From assembly GCF_000350225.1 (NCBI RefSeq), contig NW_005179300.1:15158-79157 (forward strand): 64,000 nt of DNA, in the 5' to 3' direction. The stretch comes from Chondrus crispus. Taxonomy: Eukaryota; Rhodophyta; Florideophyceae; Gigartinales; Gigartinaceae. Position 1 is the first letter of the stretch. The number at the start of each line of letters is the position of its first letter. Of this stretch, positions 46,996 through 58,300 are shown piece after piece. The position numbers were made by a program, and so were the translations under genes. The notes below the pieces were generated by a model that was given only the letters and a program-made list of their open reading frames with translations, did not search any database and was not told the origin of the DNA.

Positions 46996-47110
46996 GCATC
47001 AACCAACGGGTCTTAACAGTCATTTTACGGCTCGACGGAGCGTTCCGATTAGAGAAGATACAACGAAACCGGCCTAGCGTCTGCTCGCGCAGGGCTCCCT
47101 GCGGGGCTAC

Positions 47111-47171
47111 GGACGAAGTCCGCTCTCGCTACGCTCGGCAACTCGCTCCGCTCGGCACGCGGACTTTGTCC
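47111..47171. repeat. Hairpin between the two convergent Harbinger genes
   Basis: GGACGAAGTCCGC (47111-47123) pairs with GCGGACTTTGTCC (47159-47171), one mismatch. Inside are two direct copies of CTCGCTMCGCTCGGC. The right arm abuts the transposase stop codon. It may act in 3'-end formation of both transcripts. Confidence 0.75.
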
Positions 47172-48383
47172 TCACTCCTCGCTCTCCTGCGCGAGCATTG
47201 AGTTGTTTTTGTGAGCTAGGTAGTCCTCGAGAGTTGGAGGCTTGCAGAGGAAGTACTGCGAGATGGTGTTGGGATATACGCAATTGCGAAAGTTTGTAAG
47301 CAGCATCGCAGCGAGGTAAAGTGCCCCGACCGGAGATTCCCCCGTTCGCATCTTTCGACAATAGTCTACCGTCGACCAGTAAAGCTTGACTTCCTTGAAA
47401 AACCATTCCACAGTAACCCTTCCCTTCGACATAGCCTTGTTGAAAGCATTCTGGTATCCAGTCAATTGTGACCCCTGGAAGGGGACCTCCAAGAAGTTGC
47501 GTTCGTTATATCCTGAGTCCCCGTACAGACAATACTGCAAACCATCCACCACCATGACCTCCTCCAGCTCCTCATCGAGACCACTTCTACAGTAAAGTGT
47601 CCAATCATGGCGCCGTCCCTCCATGGGACCCGCCGCGTGAAGCAATAATCCATCAGGCGCGATAACGGCTTGATACTTGAGAGCGTGCTTGCGCTTGTGT
47701 CCATTGTAGGCAACATTTTGAACGGCGCTACCGCATGGCCGAGCAATTGCGATTACAGTGCCGTCAATAAAACCAACGCAGTTAGAAAGTGCGTCACACT
47801 TTTCCTTTACAGCATGGGCGTAACCTGATGCCCGTTCGCAAATGAAAGAGGCATGCATGGGTCCTGTTATCAATTCGACGCGATCCTGGAGCATCTGCTC
47901 TATACCCTCCCAGAAAATTTCAGAGAGCTGCGCCCCATGCCGTCCAAACAGAAACTCCATATCCCGCCACCTGCTGGGCGTGCTTAAGCGCCTCAGTATG
48001 ACGCATGCGACTAACAACGGACTGCACCTATACCTGTTCCGATTTGTAACATACCCAACCCAACCCACCGCTGTGACCATCCTAGCAAGATCGCTCTTCG
48101 TAAACCGAAAGAACGATAAACAACAAGCGTTAGTCAATGCATTAAAGTTAAAGGAGAACTCGGAGAGAGATATACGGTTAGATCGTCTAATGTATCGTGT
48201 GTATTCTTGCCGCTGCGCTGTGTAGCCCTTGACACAAAAAGAGAGAGCGCTTGTGCTCCCTATAGTAGATCCCGGAGTGGAGAGGCGGCGATGTGCGATT
48301 GTGCGAAGAGCAACACGCCATTTGCGGAATCGCACGGCTGCGATGGACACAGAGTGGTCGCGTTGTCTTCCGCGGTGTAGCAT
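47172..48383 (-). CDS. Harbinger DDE transposase
   Basis: 403 residues from the ATG at 48383. The conserved part starts near residue 92 (FRFTKSDLARMVTAVG...NRYRCSPLLVACVILRRLSTPSRWRDMEFLFGRH), typical of HARBI1-like proteins. The catalytic triad is complete: Asp in GFIDGTVIAIARP near residue 207, Asp in YGDSGY near 294 and Glu in VTVEWFFKEVK near 330. It excises and inserts the element, usually at three-base TWA targets. The first 90 residues are unlike other family members, so the true start could be further downstream. It is a different lineage from the broken transposase at 22104, judging by the motifs. Confidence 0.85.
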   Translation of the reverse strand: MLHRGRQRDHSVSIAAVRFRKWRVALRTIAHRRLSTPGSTIGSTSALSFCVKGYTAQRQEYTRYIRRSNRISLSEFSFNFNALTNACCLSFFRFTKSDLARMVTAVGWVGYVTNRNRYRCSPLLVACVILRRLSTPSRWRDMEFLFGRHGAQLSEIFWEGIEQMLQDRVELITGPMHASFICERASGYAHAVKEKCDALSNCVGFIDGTVIAIARPCGSAVQNVAYNGHKRKHALKYQAVIAPDGLLLHAAGPMEGRRHDWTLYCRSGLDEELEEVMVVDGLQYCLYGDSGYNERNFLEVPFQGSQLTGYQNAFNKAMSKGRVTVEWFFKEVKLYWSTVDYCRKMRTGESPVGALYLAAMLLTNFRNCVYPNTISQYFLCKPPTLEDYLAHKNNSMLAQESEE

Positions 48384-51300
48384 GTTGCCTCAACAGTGGA
48401 AAATGGGACTAGCGTCCTACTGTAGGCTGTCGTCGTAATACTCCTTCGTAATAGTCATATGACGATCCGCGCAGTCCATGCGTAAACTAAAATGGAACGT
48501 GTGGCAAATTGACCTTACTGCAAATTTTCTTTACAGAGTATTTGTCACATACATTCCAGAAATCTTGGTGCGTAAAGCCTTTATTCTCAAACGACACCCT
48601 TGTATCCTAGCTCTGGAGGTGTGGGCTGCACCCAAGTGAATCAGGACTGCAAACAAGACGGGATGTGCATCTACCCGACTACAACTGTACCTGTCACTAA
48701 AAACGAGATTGAGATTGATTGATTGGTGAGGATCGCGATCCTCATTTTCCGTCCTCACTGATCCGGACCAAATCTGCTTGAGTTCACGTGTACACGTGTT
48801 CGAAACTCTGTCAGCTGGCGGGGCAATATCTTGCGCCAGAGATATCTTGTGAAGGCAAAATATGGTTGGCGGAAGAATTTCGACGCTCTTGCATGCGACC
48901 AATGGAAACACCGACATGTTGTGGACAACGCAAAACAAAACAACAACAACACGCCATGCAGAATTGCTTGTGCGTAAGATACAGTGGTTGGAAATTGCAC
49001 TTGTACTGCTGTACGCATGTGCATCTCACCCCAGACAGGAGTGAGAAAACGGCCCTAAACTTCACATAGTTATGTCCAGTATGTGCTGTACCATAAATGA
49101 TGATGGTCAGCAGCTTCCATGTCCACCACTTAGAAACACCACCCACATCAGTCAGTTCAAGTGGCCACTCATCTCCGACTCCCGGCGGGTTGTCCTCAAC
49201 ACAGTATCTCCTTCCTCCACCTTCAACCGTGACCGGCCAAGACAGGAGTCCTGCCGCAGTCTTCCACATCATCCGCCGAGCAGGTCCTCCCCTGTTGAGA
49301 CGAAGCGTGCGTCTTGCGAGGTGCGGAACCCTGCTCCGCGCTTTGAGTGGCACCAGCGAAGCATCCCATGCTCACCTCGCGAGCTCATTTGCCGCATTTG
49401 ACAGTGTGCCTTCATGTCATCACCTTCTCGCCCCCTTGAGGAGCTCATTGTGTCTAGGCAAAGACATGCCCCATGGTCCTCATTTTTGCGTGATGCTAGT
49501 CGCAGCTAGGCAGCGGAACCTTCAGCCTCACGCTGGTGTCAGCAGGGGCGATGTACCCTTGGCTTGAGAATTGCGTGCCCCTGTCACGCTTGCGCATTTC
49601 AAGCGTCCGAGGCTGCCTCACCCTCAAATACGAAATGACTCGGAGGCATGCATGCACTTCTTGTTCGTACTTTGACAGTCCGTCCCTATGATGCAGTATC
49701 GGCCACCCCCTAGCATTTGAATACCTTGAAAGAAGAGCAGAACATCTTATGTGGAGCTATTCACAGATTGGGAGAGAGCGACTGCCACCAATACTGTACA
49801 TGACGAACAGTTTGTTTGTGGTGCAATTGATCTCGAGTACTCGTTTGAGATACGTGCAGTACCCTTCGCACTGTGCCTTTTGAATTCAAATATGTTCTAT
49901 GATACAGCATGTGATGTGTCGCCCTCCTCATCCGTTCATATACCCACACAGGGATGCTCATATAAATTAATGCGTGAGATACTCTACCGTAATTCTCTCT
50001 TTCCTCACCAAATAGCGCAAAGACGAGAGATGGCAGATTTTCGAGTTTGACATGCCTGTATATTTTGAATTCGATTGTGGCAATCTGCCTGTTTCTAGCT
50101 AAAACATGTTGGCATGATATTTAGGAATGTTACTGAACAGAGATATGGCCACAAGATTATCAAGAACGGGCCAAATCTCTTGCTGCGATTGTCGACGCAT
50201 CTCAACAATCTCAACAATCTCAATTGTTGAGATGCGTCGACAATCGCAGAGGTTGAAGTAAATACAGTCGAAAAAGAAACAAACAAGAAAAGAAACGAGA
50301 AAAGAAACAAGAAGATTAGGTGCATCCAATGGACTTTGTTTTCTTCAAAACACAGGCTGCGTCGTATGCTGACACAGAAAGACGAGCTTGGCGTTTCATT
50401 GCCGAAGGAGGAACGGTTAGCAACAATGCGTGGCGGACTTTTGGTTGCTTGTTTTAATGTTTTTGCTCTGTGTCCGGAAAAGAAAAGAGTGGGAGCTAAG
50501 AAATGACTGGTGGCATTGAGGAGCATGTTGTCGTTAAAAATTATTGCTGTGTGAGAAACTGCAGACAACGAATAAGCTACTGCTGTTGGTTGTTTTATTG
50601 CGGAAGAGACTGGATCTGGCTGGCCGACCATAGAAACGTTGCAGTGCAGAGCATGCAAGCGGCGGATTGTGTGTAACGTGGGGTTGGATTATCAGGTCAA
50701 GGGGTATCTAAATGCTAAATACCATTGAACCAGGGGGTGACAAGCATTGCATGCAGCGGTATGGGCCAGTGGGCATTGTCGACGACATGAGGGAGAACGG
50801 GGCATTAGAAAAACTGCACAAGGCCAGGCCAATTTGATCGTTCTGCAGGGGGTGGAAAAACAGAAGAATGGGTAGGTTGATCCGCACAGAGGTGTGGCAA
50901 TGAAGGATATGGGCTTGATACTGTTCCTGGTGTCAATTAAGGCGTGGGTATACAGTTTGCGCATCAGGAGATTCTCCATGAGACAACGCCGATCGGTTGA
51001 GCGGTGTAACACGTGCTAATGGGGAGGCTGGGCGTTGAATGCATTGCGTAGTTAGCACAGGAGCATGCATTGATGCAGGGAGAGGGATTTCTTTCTACTG
51101 TACTGTCCAATATTTCACTGTATCTTGTACACGTAGAGACTGAGACTGCAGAGAAGACGGGGCATGGAGTTTCTATAAAGAGATTGTGACAATGCTCAAT
51201 GCGGATGTGGAGCTTCAGTCAACGGAAAAGCAACGTGTCATTCTTGTCGTGGACAAGCACGGAGAACAGCAGATAGCAACAGGGAGAAGAGGATGTCCTG

Positions 51301-53771
51301 GTGTTGCCTGAAACAAGCAAAAGCCGGCTTGAGACGATGAGGACCGAGGTGAAGGGGCACCACCTCGTTGGCCATTGTTGGCTGGTGCTGGCACAACCCT
51401 CACAATATCGATACAGTATCCATAATGTGTCCGGAACGAGATAAGCCAGCGAGGACGTGTGTGTACAGAACAGCAAGGATGTCGACGTCATGGAGGGAAG
51501 TGGGAGAAATATCACAAGAAACAAGACGTTGAGGGGAGACGTGTTGTGGGCAACATTCGATCGGCGTCGATCTATTTCTAAGTTGTCGGCGCGAGTGCAA
51601 TTGGCAGCAGGCTGTGGTGCACGCATGCAAATCCGATTGGCAGTTGGGTGGCCCCGCAGGAAAAGCGCGCCAAGCACGCATTGCTTCATTGCTTGGCGCC
51701 AAGCACGCGGCGTTGGCTGCTCACAAGGACCGAAATAATTGAAAATTTCAACTGTACTGAGTGCGTCTCTATTGCACGCGCCAAAATGCGTTGTGTAGGA
51801 CAACAAGGCCTGGTGAGCGGGGTATAGAGGGATTTTTGAAATTACATAAGGGTAAGTGCCGAATTGGAGCGGCAAACTGCGACGGCGGGAAGAGAGAGAA
51901 GTCATCCGTTGCTCCCGCCACGTGACACTCGCAACATCGGCTGCAGTGGATGGGGCACGATCACGTGTCATGCTTGTATGGAGGCATCGGGTAGGGAGGG
52001 GTTTCCTGGCTACTAGTGTGGGGGTTTGGTTTAAGAAAGGACGGGGGCTGGCTGTTTTGGGCTTGACTGCGTATTGTGACGTGACCTGGCCCTCAACGTG
52101 ACTCGCCTGGCGGAGGCTGGCAGCCATGAGGAGAAGCAATGTAAGCTACACTGTAGAACAGCAGTATTTGTAAAGATTAGACCTACAGTAGTGTAAACGA
52201 TTACACCATGGGAAACTTGGCAGCTTTTCAGATACTGTGCTGGGGCTGCAGCAATGTGGCAAAAAGTGGACAAAAAATTACATGTTGGAGAGGTCAACAA
52301 GAAAGTCTTTCACTTTTCCATCCCGCCCCGCAAAGTTTTTCATCAAGTCAACGATGAAGGCCAAAAGCTTGCGCGCAGTAGCTTGGGTGCTCGTTCGATC
52401 ACGACTCGACATCACACAGGGATTAATGCAGTCTAATCCTGCTTAGACCTGCACAGATAGGTTTATCTCCAGGGAGCCGTGCGGGGTTGTTGATTAGAAC
52501 ATTGAGCGGCGCACAACTGTCGGCATATGCTCGGGGCGGCATGGAGGAGAACAGAGGGTTTTGTGCCTGATATTTGCCGGTTGCTAGGGAGTGAGGTGCC
52601 ACTGGTCGACGGCGGCGGAGCGCACGGCATACCTGGTGCGCTCGGACGCTCAGGTGGGCGGAGGAGCGCCGAGCGGCGGGCGGGGTCAATCAGAAGTCTT
52701 TTGTGGGGGCGCTATGCGGTGGTAAAAACCGCCGCCAAAGCGGGTGGGGCCTGTAACGGTTTGAGCGATGGGGCGCCATTGGCGGCGACAGGTGGCGGCG
52801 AGGGGCACGGCAGCTTTGCGCGGCAACACTGGCCATTGATGTTGGGGGCGGGGCCATGCGAGGCGGCGGTTTGTCAGTGCGTGACGGAAGCGGGGCGTGG
52901 AGGCGAAGGGGTGGAGTCACGCAAGTTGGGGCGGGCAAGAAAGGATTAGGTTTCCGTTGCCGGGAGGCTTTGAGTGTGGAATGCGGGGGCGGAAAGGCGG
53001 GGTGGGGGGTGGCTGGCCGGAGCCCCCAGGGGCACCCGGAGGTGGCAGAGCCCGTTGGGGGCGGATGCAGACTGCGCAAGGGGTGGCTCGGGTTGCGGCG
53101 CGGCTCGGCGCCGTAAATTTATCTGCGACGACGGCGGGCGGCCACGCGGGCACTAGCGTGGCCGCGGAGAGGCGCACGCAGGGCGCCATTTTGGTGATCT
53201 TGTGGCTCATGTGACGCATTCACAATTGGCACTCGTCCAATCCCTGCTTTGCACCACCATTTCCCGCCATCCACGTCTCGTTTCACCCCCCAGACCCCCC
53301 GTGTCATACCCGTCCTCGTCGCCCCGCTCCCCGCCGTCGCCCCCTTGTCAGACACAAGAGAGATAAAACCCCCTCCCCTTTTGTCACGCTGGCCTCGCCC
53401 GCCCTCGTCGCATTTCTACAGGCCTTTCAATCGCCCAGCCCCCCATTTCCACCGCACTCGTTTTCTGCATTTCTCGCCTCAATTTCCGCACGGCGTCGTC
53501 CGCCATAACAAAACCTTTACTCCTTTCCGCTACTTATATTACCCCTCCCCCCCCCCCCTCAGCAACTTTGAAATTCTTCAGCCATCCCATTTTCCGCACA
53601 GAGAAATACCCATTCCTACCTTGGCCATCGACCTCCTCCTCTAACTTTACCACCCTGCTCGCCTTTGCCAATATATACCCGACGAACTTAATTCCTTTCA
53701 TCATCTCATCCACTCTCGCACATCCTTCATTCACTCACGCAGATCCGTTATCCGCTTCCCCACTATCCACA
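48384..53771. other. Gene-poor region ending in the cyclin promoter
   Basis: More than five kilobases without a gene I can support. Several frames exceed 100 codons (for example 51219-52139 minus, 306 codons, and 50095-50658 minus) but none has a recognisable domain or protein-like residue pattern. Notable items are the hairpin at 50183-50248, GCAGTACCCTT at 49856-49866, and a strongly GC-rich stretch from 52500 to 53200 with repeated GGCGCCAT words, upstream of the cyclin gene. TATA-like TTATATTA occurs near 53535, followed by a 12-C run (53547-53558) and CAG, which could be a leader intron acceptor. Confidence 0.4.
50183..50248. repeat. 26-base perfect inverted repeat
   Basis: Arms 50183-50208 and 50223-50248 (TGCGATTGTCGACGCATCTC plus AACAAT, and its exact complement) with a 14-base loop that itself repeats CTCAACAAT. 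Confidence 0.88.
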
Positions 53772-54713
53772 ATGACTGCCCAACTCTTTGAGACCGACTC
53801 CTCCGATGCTGTCAAGTTCAGCCTCATCACCTCGCCACCGGCCCTTGTCGCCGTTATAATTGCCAACATTCAAGCACAAGTGTCCGTCAATGATGCCAAA
53901 CCCCCGGCACCATTCGAGGATATGACTGTGTTCCACGCTCAAGAACCGCCAGCGATCTCCGTTGCTGACTACGTGGCCCGCGTTTCGAAGTACGCCTTTT
54001 GTTCGCACGCCTGCCTAGTCGCCGCCTCCTACTACATCGATGAGGCCATTCGCAAGGATCCCAAACTCGCCCTCTCCAGCCTTAGCGTCCACCGTCTATT
54101 TATCACCGCGGTTATCCTTGCTAGCAAGTATTTTGATGACGTCTCCTACAACCTCCCCTATTATGCCAAGGTTGGAGGTCTTCCCTTCAAGGAGCTTGCT
54201 AATCTTGAAATCAACTTGCTCTCCGTTCTAAACTTTCGTCTGGACATCCCAGCTCAGAAGTTTGCCGCGATTGAGACCAATCTCGTTGATCAGTTGGATG
54301 TGTTTGAGGCGCACCCCATCGACGAAGAACTTACCCGCGTCGTCGATGTGGCACGCTATGAGCTCTGGCACGCAGACATTGTTCCCGTCGAACTCACATG
54401 CCCCTCGGACGATGTCGACTTCACCGACATCGTCAAGGAAGCCAGCCGCAAGCGTCGTGCCCATGTCAGGAAGATGCGCTCGTCTCCCACCACTTCGGCA
54501 TGCACCGATGAAGGACCATCCTTATCGCGAAACATCTCTATGGCTTCCGTGTCCTCGACGAGTGATATGTCCATCAGCACGGACACCTCCCCGGCTTCGG
54601 CATGCAACAGGGACTCGACGCACTTTGAGTATACTTCGAAGCGGATTGTACAATCACCCACTACACCGAGTGTCCATCGCAAATCTCAAACACATTCGGT
54701 TCTGGTTTGGTGA
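53772..54713 (+). CDS. PHO80/U(P)-type cyclin
   Basis: 313 residues from the ATG at 53772, which follows a long C-rich leader; the frame is open upstream but the domain starts after this ATG. The cyclin box covers about residues 50-170: FHAQEPPAISVADYVARVSKYAFCSHACLVAASYYIDEA, then SVHRLFITAVILASKYFDDVSYNLPYYAKVGGL and ELANLEINLLSVLNFRLDI, the pattern of PHO80-like cyclins (plant U/P types). They bind PHO85/CDKA-like kinases and link phosphate or nutrient state to growth. The C-terminal 100 residues are Ser/Thr-rich with SP/TP sites and probably unstructured and phosphorylated. There is no D-box evident in a quick reading. Confidence 0.88.
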   Translation: MTAQLFETDSSDAVKFSLITSPPALVAVIIANIQAQVSVNDAKPPAPFEDMTVFHAQEPPAISVADYVARVSKYAFCSHACLVAASYYIDEAIRKDPKLALSSLSVHRLFITAVILASKYFDDVSYNLPYYAKVGGLPFKELANLEINLLSVLNFRLDIPAQKFAAIETNLVDQLDVFEAHPIDEELTRVVDVARYELWHADIVPVELTCPSDDVDFTDIVKEASRKRRAHVRKMRSSPTTSACTDEGPSLSRNISMASVSSTSDMSISTDTSPASACNRDSTHFEYTSKRIVQSPTTPSVHRKSQTHSVLVW

Positions 54714-55388
54714 AAATGGTTTTGGAACCCGCTGTTCCTCTACTGACTGTACCTGCCTAACACAGCCTAACCTAATTTTAAAGCAATCTTCGGCTTCACA
54801 TGATCGCGTCTCTCCTCTGGTGCACTACTTTTTCGTCGTGGTAAATAGAACGCATAGGCGCTTCGCCTTAGCCTTGCATGAACATAAAACAAACAATTTC
54901 CAACTCGCACTCTCTACTTAGCATTCATCTCTTCCTTTTTTCGGCCCTAGACATCGCACGTGTGCCAACACAGACCTGGAGAGTTCTGGATGGGTGGTTT
55001 GTCGCGTTGTGTAAGATGACCAAACGCGGGTGCAACAGCACGCGGGCGGCTGTGAGCTGTGTGTGTGACACTGCACAGCACACGCTGTCACCACAGTCTT
55101 GTTGGCCATACGGGACCATTGTGCCCCACGTGTAGCCATGATACACGTGTTCGTATTCGACCCACGCAACAAATCTGTAAAGAACGAAATACGGAATGCA
55201 CCGGACTGTGCACCGGTGCAATGAGTAGAAACAGTACAGTGTAAAGAAGGAGGATCTTCCAGCAATGCGTCTATTCAACCGACCTCGACGACACTCAGGA
55301 GCTTACTCTTTCCCCCCGCGACCCCCTCCGAAAATGAATCACACTTTCGGTGAGGATGTACAAAACTCTCTTCATTTACAGCAACCTT
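54714..55388. other. Convergent spacer, cyclin and RPB1
   Basis: Holds the 3' ends of both genes. Short repeats of CCACGTGT/ACACGTG type occur. No gene supported. Confidence 0.45.
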
Positions 55389-58300
55389 TCATCTAGGTGA
55401 ATATTGTGGAGAGGAAGGGGAGTACTGAGGTGAACTCGGAGATGCATTGTTCGCAAACGATGGAGAGTAGTGATTCGACCCTCGTCCGTAGGAGTTGTAC
55501 CGATTGGCACCCGGCGATTGCGCTGCATATGCTGGTGTAGATGGCGCGTACCCACCCGCTGGTGAGCTTGGAGCGAATCCAGGGGAGCTATGGCTATAGG
55601 CTGCCGGTGAGCTCGGACTGTACGCTAGGCTCGCCGACCCTCCGCCGTAGCCACCAGCCGCTGGTGAAGCGGCTCCAGGCGCGTTGTAGCTTGGACTAGT
55701 CGGAGAGTAACTTGCTCCACCAGCGGCAGCCCCCGCCACCGCACCACTCGGAGTGTAGGCCGGACTCGTAGGACTAAACCCTGGACTTGTCGGTGAGTAC
55801 TGTGCCCCAGGTGACTGTGCACCCGGTGATTGCGCCATGGCGTATGCACTTGGTCCAGGCGATGTCAACCTGTAGCCCGGACTTGCAGGCGCAAACGTGT
55901 TGGCACCAGCACCATACCCACCCGCTCCTCCCGCTGCAGGGCTTGCTGCATATCCAGGACTGGAAGCGTACGCAGGGCTCTGATTGTGGTAAGGGCTTGC
56001 CGCACCACCCGGGCTCAACGGTGTCACATACTCACGGCCAGGAGATTGCAAAGGAGTGTAGCCACCCCCACCGACCCCTGCACCACCAGGAGTTGCGGGC
56101 ATCGGAGAAAACTGCGCATCATCAGCAGTTGGAGAAAACTGCATATTGAAAGGCGATGCCCCTCTCGTGGATCCCATGCGATTCGGTGTTTGCCATGCGG
56201 CTGGGGAATATGCGTTCCCTGGTGTTGCCCGGGCATCGAATGTCCTTTTTCGTCCTGGCGTGGCCATTGGTCGCCCTGGGCTCCACGCTCCAGATTCGAA
56301 CCCCCCACCAACCACTCCAAGAGGTGACCCCACTGCTACTTGTTCCTGAGCTGCCTCTGGTTCGATTGCGTCCTTCAGCTTGTCCTCGTTGAGTAAAAGT
56401 TTAAAGCTCCCAGTTCCTATAGGTGGAAGCTGACCGAGCATGATGTTTTCACTCACACCTCGTAGGTGATCCTTTTCACCAAACTGCGCCGCCTCAAGCA
56501 GAATATCAGTTGTTTCCTCAAAAGAACATTTCATTAAGGGACCGGTATCAACTCGGTTTATACCGTGCCTCGTAATTGCCATCAGGTGACCTCGATAAGT
56601 CATTGTGTCCACGAGGATCGCCAAATGTCGATAGTTCACATAGGCTCCATCAAAGGAGATAACTCCACGGATTTCGTTCATTAGTGCCTCGCGGACCGCC
56701 TCAATGCCTAAAGCCTCGAAGATCTCTACGATGTCATTTGAAGTTGTTCGGGTGTGGTCAACGGCCTCGTGAGACATGACTGCTATCAGGTTAACACCAT
56801 CCGTATCCAACACCCATTCTTCTCGGGATTTAAAGCGTCCAACGCTTTCGTCCACGTAGGTGGTGCGAGATTGGCGCATGAATACTTTGCGGATTCTGGA
56901 GATGCCTCCGAGGTTCATTTCAGACAGGAGCTCTGATTCTAAGCGCTTCAAGAAGGCATTGTCAGAGTCTTCGTCGTCTTCTTCCTCGTCGTCATCCATC
57001 TCGCCGCCGTTTCCATTTTCGCCATATTTATCTCTCGCTGCTTCATCTGTCACACGCAGCCTAAGTACTATGCGCTCATCATTGTCTTGCGATCTGATGA
57101 CGTGTACATCGCTGCCAAAGTTTTGATACACTATTCTTTCAATCTGATCCATACTGATGCTCCGATCTTGTAGCATGTCTTTGTCCAGCACAATTCTCAA
57201 TAACCAAGGCGACGCAGCATGGGGAACGTCCTCAATTTCGAAAAAGCTTGAAACCATTTCCTCATCTTCGGCCACAACTGTCCGAGATGGATCCGGATCG
57301 TAGTAGATTTCTGTGCACTGCGTAACGTCTCGCAGAGTCGTGTGCTGCAGAGACGCCTGGATTTCCTTTGCCTTCTCCTTGTCAGCAGCAAACTCTGGTT
57401 TCAAATAAACTGTTAGAGAGGGAGTTTTAGTATTCTTGGAAACGTTGATAATTTCCTTCAAACGAGGCACGCCAAGGGTGACATTCTTGGCAGAGACACC
57501 TGCGTAATGAAAAGTATTGAGAGTCATCTGAGTCGCAGGCTCTCCAATTGACTGCGCAGCAATAGCACCAATATTCTCTCCAGGAGCAACCCGGCAACTT
57601 AAGAAGCGTGTCTCAATTTCACCAAGCACCCAAACAAAGGCTTTCTTCGTGAGTCTGTGTTCTTTGATGATCTTCTTACATGCCAACATTGAGCGGAGGT
57701 GAATTTGGAACAGAAGTGTTGCATTCTCCTGGACTTCGCGGGCGATAGGGTCCACAAGGGTTGGTTTGCGGTCTTCAACATTGCCCTCATCGTCGTTCCG
57801 AGTGGCATTCGCTTCTTCTTCGTCTTCATCGCCTAGGACAATAACCCTCGTCCTCTTCATCAGCATTTTCACCCCCTTCAAGATCTGGTCTGGATTAAGA
57901 TCGGAAACCGAGTCAGGGCGGATGTTATGTTCCTGTTTTGCATTCCAGATCACTCTGTCTACATTAACGGCCAAGGGACGTTTGGCTTCACCGTTTTTGA
58001 CAATTTCATGCCTCAGGGTCTCACGATCAGATTGAATTTGACTGAACTCTGCCTTCAACTCCAAATGAATCTGGGCGTCTTGCCGCACGCCTTCCGTAAT
58101 TTCTGTATCCAAATATGGACGGCCTTTCGAGTCGCGACCAAATCCTGGATCCATTGGATTTAGATAGTATTCGTCGCGCAACTGACGATCAGACATTTTG
58201 TAAGTTCGCAAGAACTGGTCCTCCAAAAAGGTTGCGTCCATTCCATCTTCTCCATAAAGGAACTCAACAATATGGTTGACCGAATTCCTCACGGTTCCAT

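Larger units (their letters stand above)
46066..48383. mobile_element. PIF/Harbinger DNA transposon, apparently intact coding capacity
   Basis: Two convergent genes, a SANT/Myb-like protein on plus and a DDE transposase on minus, give the standard two-protein set of PIF/Harbinger elements. Neither frame is broken. The limits given are those of the coding region; terminal inverted repeats and a TWA-type duplication were not identified. Confidence 0.75.

Noticed and set aside
45700..48540. Terminal inverted repeats of the Harbinger element
   Set aside because: Only an eight-base TTTACGCA similarity was found between the flanks, too short to call.
48811..49567. Overlapping 150-180-codon frames on both strands
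   Set aside because: No domain on either strand; they shadow each other.
50095..50658. 187-codon minus-strand open frame with a hydrophobic stretch
   Set aside because: The hydrophobic run comes from an A/G-rich low-complexity tract, and the frame passes through the hairpin at 50183-50248.
51219..52139. 306-codon minus-strand open frame
   Set aside because: No recognisable domain, a residue pattern typical of random spacer, and strong overlap with other open frames.
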